Shown here: in pieces, positions 57,180 through 64,000 of the stretch
Numbering within the stretch: the stretch's first letter is position 1
How the letters are laid out: each line of letters starts with the position of its first letter
Assembly (NCBI GenBank): GCA_015680685.1
Contig: MNCI01008086.1
Span: 1,082,760-1,146,759 of the forward strand
Reading direction: 5' to 3'
DNA length: 64,000 bases
DNA from: Gnetum montanum
Lineage: Eukaryota > Streptophyta > Gnetopsida > Gnetales > Gnetaceae
Made by a program: the position numbers and the translations under genes
The notes under the pieces: generated by a model
Databases searched by the model: none
What the model saw: the letters and a program-made list of their open reading frames with translations, nothing else
Told to the model about the DNA's origin: nothing

Positions 57180-58077
57180 CCCTATTCTTGATATGCCTCT
57201 TCTCAAAGGAAAGAGGAGTCTTACAAAACTTTTAGAAAAGAGGAGCACCATACTTGCAGATTTTTCCCAATTTCTCCACCTTAGAAGGAAAGAAGGAGGT
57301 AGGAAACATCTCCACCTAGGGCCTCTCCTAAGCTTAGAAGATCTAAATGTGTAAGTTCATAGGTGAAGTTAATCTTAATCAAGGCCCTAAAACTATTTGT
57401 TAAAACCTTGGGAATGATTGGATGAAATCTCTTTTACTTGCATAAGAGAATGAATGTACAAGCTTACCACCTCCTCTAGATGGGCAAAATTTTGAGGATA
57501 TTACCACTCCTTATTTGTTAAATGATGATAAGGACATTCCAACTCCAGCTAAACATTCTATAGTAGCTGGGTCATCCTGATGGTATGATTCAAGAAATGC
57601 ATCCGATTCTAAGGATCTTCTTGCATCTCTAGCACATGTTAAGGGGGAGTTTATTCCTAATCCTGAGCAACCTAGACAAAGGTCATATGTGCAAGAGAAT
57701 GTTCCTCAATATTTTGAGCAATAAGTGATGAATAGCATTTTTGGTGCCATAACTCATTAGGAGCAAGTCACTTCCAAAACTTATTAGAGGAAGGGTACTT
57801 CTTCATTTTCCCAGTAGGCTTCATCTCATCCTCCTTCATCATCTAGATTTTAGGTAAAGCTTCATTCCCAAAGAGCTCTTATCATAGTATCTTCTTTCGA
57901 TTATGATGGGTAGTAGGTCTCCAGCTCTAGCACTAGTACCAATAATGATGAGGAGGAGACTTACTGGCCCACTCATGTAGTTTCCAACTTTGCTAAGGAT
58001 AATGATGATATGAACATTAGTGAATAGAGGTTTCACATGATCCCATCATTTTGAATGATGTCCAAAAAGAAGGAGAG
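57180..58077 (+). pseudogene. ORF2 of element L, part 2
   Basis: It picks up at the AM insertion point and aligns base by base with 54825 onward of AM. An acidic stretch lies near 57930-57960. The frame is broken by several stops. It ends at the polypurine copy TCCAAAAAGAAGGAGAG (58061-58077). Confidence 0.6.
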
Positions 58078-58875
58078 TTTTTATGGATATTTTATAGCTA
58101 TGTGCATTGTTATGAAGATAGAGTTGTAGATAGTTGTATGGGAACATGTTGTCATGTTATGTGCACTTTTTGGTATACCTTAGGGACACATTTTGAGGTG
58201 TACATCGACTATATATGATTGATTGTCCTTGATATTTTTAGCATGCTAAGTTTGTGCATTTTGACTATTTTTATGAATATTAATAATATGATGTCTTTAA
58301 ACAAATATGTGTTGTCTCTTTGTCCTTGGCAATGAAATCTACTTGTAGTATCTTTTTGATTATGTTCAAAAAGGGGAGAAAATGTAATTCATATAATCAT
58401 ATATATGTGTATTGGATGTATGGTAAAAACTATTTGTTAAGAGTTGGCTTTTATTATGGATATAGTCTTCATAATCATAAATCTTGGCCTATATAGTAAA
58501 TAGTGATTTTCTTATTAATGGCTTATGGTTCATTATTTCAAAGATAGGATACTTGATCTTGAATGCTCAACCTTTGGTCCTAAATGATAATATTATAGAT
58601 TCATATTTGAAAGGCTTTAATTATGTTTCCTTTTTTCTAATGGATTATGTGATGTGCTTTATAGATATGAGAAGCTCTTAATAGGATTTTTTTCATCCTT
58701 TGAAACCTATGCTAAAGGATGCGTACTCATTAATGGTTATTCATCTCTTTGTCATCCTTAGCTAGCTATATATTTACAAAATTATTTGTGCCTTTAAATT
58801 ACTTAATCATACAATATTATGGAATGTGCTAACCCATTTTGTTAAGTTTTGGAAATTATCAAAAAATGAGGAGAT
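58078..58875 (+). other. 3' non-coding end of element L with polypurine copies
   Basis: AT-rich. GTTCAAAAAGGGGAGAAAA is near 58364-58382 and CAAAAAATGAGGAGATTG ends at the LTR. The open stretch at 58484-58681 has no known domain. Confidence 0.55.
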
Positions 58876-59967
58876 TGTTGACCTTTTGGTATTTCAAAAT
58901 CTTAGAAAGTAGAGAATGTGAAAAATGTGCTTGTGGTCTTGCAGACCTAAGAAACAAAAATATGACAAGATCGAGACAAGATGTTATTGGTATAAAGACA
59001 AGGACTCCATGAGAATAAGAAAAGAGCATGATGATTGAGAAAATAGCTTCATGGTACTAAAATGATAGCTAAGTTGAGATGACAAGAGGTCTTAACTAAA
59101 ATGAAATATTTTAAGGATACATGAAGCCTATAAGCCAAATGAAGATGTTTTAGTATCTACCTAGAAATCCTAGAAGATTAGTAGATGTCCTAGAGGTGAA
59201 GACTTAGTTTCAAGCCAAACATCCCAAAAAAATAGTAGTTGTCCTAATTGTTGTTGGGATGTCCCACCTGTATGTGGTTGATTTCAGTGAGATGTTCCAA
59301 GATCAAATAAGACATCCCAATTAGTCACTTCCTAGATGATGCATGAATTCTAAGAAGTATTTGAAAAGTAAAAGACTATAAAATAAGGTTAAATTCATAG
59401 GAAAAAGAGAAGTGTTATACAATAACTGTTCATTATTTACATCAAGTAAAATTGTTGTATTTCTTAAATTCTCTATCTCTTGTAATTTGTATTTTTTATT
59501 GAGACCTTCATTGTAAGGAATTTTTAAAGTTAGTTACACTATCTCCTTGATTCTGTTTCTTCCTTTGTAACCTTAAGGGGTTGATGTGCTTCTTGCAAGA
59601 AGGCATCTTATGAGCTTGTTGGGATCTTGTGGGATTGAGTGTGTTTCCAGTGAGAAAACACCATGTGTGGATCTCACATATTTATAAAGGTTGTGGTATC
59701 CTAAAAACCACAATTTAAGCTTGTTGGGATCTTGTGGGATTGAGTGTGTTCCTAGTGAGAAAACACTTCGAGCAAAGCTCAAACATTATAAAGGTTGTGA
59801 TGCTCTTTAAATTACTTTTTGAAGGAATAGAGTCTAGAGTTATGCAAAGATTCTACCTTCCAAGTGTGGACGTACCCAAGTTGGGGAACCATGTAAATTT
59901 ACATACAACTTTGATTGTCTTAATCATTCATTTTCAGGAACGTATTCAACTAAGTTATCAGTCCTCA
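58876..59967 (+). repeat. 3' LTR of element L (1092 bp)
   Basis: It starts TGTTGACCTTTTGG and ends CAGTCCTCA. The GATGTCC array spans about 59160-59330 and is followed by GACTATAAAATAAGG near 59367. The outer flank is CTTAT, then sequence assigned to element JK. Confidence 0.82.
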
Positions 59968-60049
59968 CTTATAGCTGCAAAATAACTAAGGAAGCTTAGA
60001 GAGTAGCAGGTGTAGTAATGATAAAGCTTTGTAGGTAGTGGGAAGCCAT

Positions 60050-61803
60050 CTATATATCATCTAGCCATGAGCCAATTAAATGAGATCACAAGGAGCATCA
60101 TATGACTAGATAGTGAGATTGTCACAGTGTTCTTTGCTCAAAGGAACTAGGCATACACAAGATCCAATCCAAGTGCTTGAGAGGACATAGTGTTCATTTT
60201 TTGGATAAACATTTCCAAAAATTTTAGGAAATGCAATGGCTTTCTTAGTTATGTTGGAATAAGGTGAGGGGGCGACTATCTTGGTGATGTAGCAGAAAGG
60301 CTAGGAGACAATAATGGAGGTGGTGGCTAATAGGGTTATTGAAGCCTTAAATGATCCTGTGAAATTAGTACTTGACATTGCCACAATGGTAGACATTTGT
60401 GCATCTATAGGAATAGGGAGTGGTTAGATGAATGCTATCCAACACAAAGAATTGTTGGAGAGACTAGTTGGAGTTGAACAATTACTTTTGGAGGTCTTCG
60501 ATCTTCTAGATGACATTACAATAAACTAGTTATAGTTACTTTAGATAAGGAACAAACTACTAATCACTAATGCACAAATTAAGGAGGCCACTATAGCTAA
60601 TCAGTGGTTTGCCATCAAAGTTGTTGAGTTACAAGTCCATCTCTCTGTCCCTATGATTCGTAGGCCTTAGCTTACTAGGGATGACGCTTTCCAATAGCTT
60701 TAATAAAGACCTCAAGAGGTAAAGAATGTAATGGAGACAATGATCTTCAATGCATTCTTGTTAGTAAACATGGCTTTTAACACTGATAAGAACCTATCAT
60801 AGGTCCATAAAGAAAACTTATTCCTCATAAAGGATAATTACTACATGCAAAATGATGAATAACAAAAGGACCAAATGGTCAACTTAATATGTCAGTAGTA
60901 GGAGTAGCTCATTAAGGTGAACTTGGATCTAAGGAGGTTGGTAGTTAAAAAATGCAATCTCTTAATAGCGCAAGTTCATGCTCTTTGCAAAAAGATTGCC
61001 ATTGAGGTACTTGCTTAGAAGAATGAAGTCTTGAAATTTGAATAAGTGAAAAATCACTATAGGGACTAGGTTGGACTCCTCAAGGAGGTCAATGAAAAGG
61101 AGATTCAAATGACAAAGGAAAAGATGAACAAGGCGTTCCAGTAACTCCAACAAATAGGTGACATATGGCACCCATCTTTTATGAACTAAATGCATTTAAC
61201 AAGTATAAAATTTGCCTCAAATATTTTTATATTGAAGAGATGATAGAGTACTTGAAGCTTGCTAAACTCCATTATACAAACATGGCAATGCTGATAGCAA
61301 GGAGGCCAGGCTTAGATTTGGAAAAGAAAGTTGCCAATTCCTACCTTCTTTATGAGATAGAATTTCAGCTCCACAAAGAGATAAGAAAAAATTTGGAGAT
61401 AACTAATGTAGATCTTAGACTTTTTAGGAGCAGATTCTTTGATCAATGATATGTTGCTAAGAACCTAGCATGATAGGTGAATGACTACCAAGACCTGTAG
61501 AAACTATTAAAGACATTTAACATTAAACATAAATAATTTGCAACATGGTTTATCAACACGAAGGAAATTTTTCCTTTATTGCCATCCTTGTGGGATATTC
61601 CTACATTGACCCACATTGGTGAAGCCATGTGGACCATCTATGATTCACGTTGCAAGGAAGAAAAGATGAACGCATCACTAGATGCTTTCAAACTTCCAAC
61701 ATTAGCAATGACAACAACAAGTCAGCCTCAACCTTCATTAATATTTGGATGGGATGAAAGATCATTAGAGCCACATGAGCCTCGACCTCCAAGTACTATT
61801 TGA
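60050..61803 (+). pseudogene. late ORF of gypsy element JK with coiled-coil character
   Basis: A mostly readable region with scattered TAG/TAA stops. 60380-61140 is rich in Gln, Glu, Leu and Lys with heptad-like spacing. Two intact stretches at 61165-61449 and 61579-61803 follow. The last ends in a Pro-rich tail and a TGA at 61801-61803, about 230 bp before the polypurine tract. Position between integrase and 3' LTR is that of the third, env-like ORF of Athila elements, but I see no membrane segment or known domain. Confidence 0.5.
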
Positions 61804-62036
61804 GAGTTCATCATGTCTTCAGCTATCTTATAGGTGCTTGTTGAAAATTTTGTAAACTATCCAATTTTGTTGTAATGGACACAATTTTTTTAATAATGTA
61901 CAATCTAACACAAATTTAGTTAGGGTTAGTTAGTCAATATTCTTGTTAATAAATTTTATAATTTTCCAAATTTTGTAAGAGGCTCGATCCTAATTTTGTT
62001 CCCTTGAGGATGAGTTTTCAATTAGTCATGAGTGTA

Positions 62037-62896
62037 TGGTGAAACATCAATAAGATAGGCTACATCGATGCATGCTGGTCGAGGCAACCCCATCGATGTA
62101 TTCCCATCAACACATAGGAGGACATGTTGCAGATATGTCGATGCTGACATAGTCAATGCCTATATAAATGCACTCATTCTTTGCATTTATGGCACCTTTT
62201 AGTCATAGAGTTAGCTAAATTCTTACAGCTTCTTTCTTTCAAAGTTAAAATATTTTCCCTTTGAGTACCTGCATCGTGGATATATGACTTAGAATATTTG
62301 CATGATTAGCAATAAAATCAAGAATTCCTACATCCATTGTAGCTCTTAGATGAGTTTAATATTTTTATTTAATACTTTACTTTTCATGCATTTTACATTT
62401 ATGTTCTTCAATAATTAATGAAATTAAGCATAAACACATGAGTACAACCATTTCAAGCATAAAGTATTAATGTTTGGTAATCCTAGTAGTGGATATTAGG
62501 TACACTCAATAATAACCACTTGGTAACCCACTAGTGTTAATACTAGTTCAAGATATGGTAAATGGAAATGTGTACTCCACGCTAGGATAGTTAGTTAATG
62601 AAATAATCAATTAGTTAGTTAATTTAATTATTATGTCATTATTCAACCATTTAGTTATTAGGAGAAAAATAATAAAATAATTATAAAAATACATATCTCA
62701 TGTCTTAACCACACATAACCATACATACAGGTTAGAGACAAGTGTGGATTAAGAAGACAATGACCTTGCAACTCCATGATTCACTATTTAAAAAGTATTG
62801 GCCACTTGGAAAACTAAGTCCATGGAATTTGATTAGATGATTAGTGAATGCTTGTGATTTTTATGACTGGGCATATGGAATATCCATTACTCATTA
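62037..62896 (+). repeat. 3' LTR of element JK (860 bp)
   Basis: Preceded by a decayed polypurine tract (CATGAGTGTA, 62027-62036) and the GAGGATGAG signature. It starts TGGTGAAACATC, ends ACTCATTA and has a TATA box at 62161-62169. It aligns end to end with 15806-16677. The GCAAC flank follows. Confidence 0.82.
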
Positions 62897-62901
62897 GCAA
62901 C

Positions 62902-64000
62902 CCTCCTCAATGGTTGATTGACTAAGCCTCACATGATGTTGGGTGAAATTAACTTTAGAAGCAATCCTTAGTTACCTATTACTATTGATTTAAGTCTTGA
63001 AACCAAAAATGTAGCCACATGAATAATCATAAGTAATGTGAGTAGGCCCTAATGATGAACCATTCATTCCACAATGCTTACCCATTATCATAACTCAAGC
63101 ACAGGCACACACAATGTAGGTTAAGTCTAGAATTCAATCACACCCTTCATAATGCTTATCCGTTAATGCATAGTCTAGGCTACCTAAGGTACAATCATAG
63201 GCAAGGTGGACGAAGTGTTAGAAGCCAACATAGATGCCCCATAATGCCTACCCATTGATATTGACATACTCACAACCAAGATGTTTAGATGCTAGAAAAT
63301 ACATGAATTAAGATACTAGAGAGCATAGAGAGTTCATAGTATGTAAAAATGCCACAAAATAGATGAAAATGGAGATTACGAGTTGACTATTAGTTAATAA
63401 TGACTCATGGCATATCATGAGAGGTAAACAATGACTTGTGGTCAGATTGTAATGAAAGCTGTGATGCTACCATGGATGGGGGTTCTAGTCACTAATCATT
63501 TCTACCTAACCACGATCCATGGTTAGATTGTGATCTAGAACATGACCTCACCATTAGTCATGGTGGATATCACAACTCAAGGAATGTGCACCTTAGCTTG
63601 AATTTCAAGTTGTTATGAAATTTTTGGTTTGGTCATGATTAGAAATCATAACCTTATCACATCTTGTGGTCTCTATTGGCACCTTTATCATGAGTCATGG
63701 TGGAAGAAAATGCCATGAAAGATGCGTTAGAAAATACTAGGAAAATATGAAAAGTTATAGAACTGAAACTAGAATTATGTAATAAGCATTATAGAAGTTG
63801 TAATAGCACAAAAAGTTGCATATGCAAGGAGTTACAATAGTAATTGATAAGACATTCAAATTACAATAAGACATCAAAGCTTTGAATCGACTGCTATATC
63901 TTTGAAGGTTTGAAAGACTTGTAAAAACAAGACTAGATCTACTAAAAGCACCAAAGAAAAACTAGGAATCATCCATGAAAGATATTAATCAAAAGAAAAA
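62902..64000. other. right flank, non-coding with short imperfect repeats
   Basis: An AATGCTTACCC-type block recurs near 63073, 63150 and 63242 (spacing about 77 and 92 bp). TCATGG-containing blocks recur between 63410 and 63700. No gene is recognised. It may be the continuation of the segment at 15152-15800, but this cannot be shown from sequence alone. Confidence 0.4.

Larger units (their letters stand above)
28350..59967 (+). mobile_element. pol-less Sirevirus-like LTR element L, split by AM
   Basis: Partial 5' LTR (about 28350-28687), initiator-Met primer site (28690-28702), gag (28743-30470), GATGTC array with TATA (about 30700-30842) and ORF2 part 1 (30962-31823). AM is inserted here with flanks CCCTT/CCCTA. 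ORF2 part 2 (57180-58077), three polypurine tracts and the 3' LTR (58876-59967) follow. ORF2 reads on in alignment with the AM copy across the insertion. Net length is about 6.3 kb. The 5' LTR is truncated, so its outer duplication cannot be checked. Confidence 0.8.
15806..62896 (+). mobile_element. Athila/Tat-like gypsy element JK, split by the large nest
   Basis: The 5' LTR 15806-16677 and the 3' LTR 62037-62896 are close relatives, roughly 85% alike by eye. The left one is followed by a tRNA-Asp primer site and the right one is preceded by a polypurine-like tract. Outer flanks are ACAAC (15801-15805) and GCAAC (62897-62901), four of five bases identical. Pol lies at 18.7-22.0 kb and a late ORF at 60.05-61.8 kb. 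Element L is inserted between them. The internal part at 25.3-28.3 kb is not fully explained, so the pairing could be wrong if two related elements are mixed here. Confidence 0.6.

Overview
The window looks like nuclear DNA of a large-genome seed plant, most likely a gymnosperm. It holds one convincing host gene in 64 kb. The rest is AT-rich, CpG-depleted and packed with old LTR retrotransposons inserted inside one another. Scaffold gaps lie at 26426-26946 and 44546-44656, and single Ns at 413, 13983, 34683 and 49033. The organism call is an inference from composition, repeat style and the kinase family.

Left part (1-15.2 kb). Two Athila-like Ty3/gypsy elements meet at 1543. A tRNA-derived SINE sits inside an older SINE (2501-2697), and a second SINE copy has a 14-bp target duplication (9054-9198). 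A CpG-retaining island (about 3.5-8.5 kb) carries the single-exon gene for a membrane-anchored, non-RD receptor-like kinase of the At4g25390/At5g51770 type (6328-8376). A decayed LINE (9.4-10.9 kb) and a decayed Ty1/copia element (about 12.9-15.15 kb) follow. The copia zinc-knuckle coding region was hit by a solo LTR with a perfect 5-bp duplication.

Right part (15.8-62.9 kb). This is a nest of insertions that I could resolve from LTR pairs, primer-binding sites, polypurine tracts, target duplications and reading continuity. An Athila/Tat-like gypsy element (15806-62896; flanks ACAAC/GCAAC) contains copia-like element L (about 28350-59967). L contains AM (31824-57179; flanks CCCTT/CCCTA). AM contains DE on the opposite strand (33562-50148; flanks ATTTT/ATTGT). 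DE contains a minus-strand gypsy element F (35519-45492; flanks GTGGT/GTGGT). F contains a plus-strand gypsy element G (38391-45012).

The most interesting system is the copia-like family of L, AM and DE. All three are about 6.3-6.6 kb once their insertions are removed. All have an initiator-Met primer site, a long Sirevirus-like gag (first CCHC knuckle, coiled coil, second CCHC knuckle) and repeated polypurine tracts. None has a recognisable protease, integrase, reverse transcriptase or RNase H. In place of pol each carries a second ORF resembling the plant 'putative plant transposon protein' family. In front of that ORF lies an array of GATGTC-type motifs like the array upstream of the TATA box in the LTRs, which looks like an internal promoter.

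Other oddities are a 192-bp tandem repeat with perfectly regular spacing inside AM ORF2 (53.4-54.6 kb), CGATATCG palindrome arrays in the gypsy LTRs, an inverted LTR-LTR junction at 45012, and scaffold joins where two separate single Ns are each flanked by a 46-bp duplicate.
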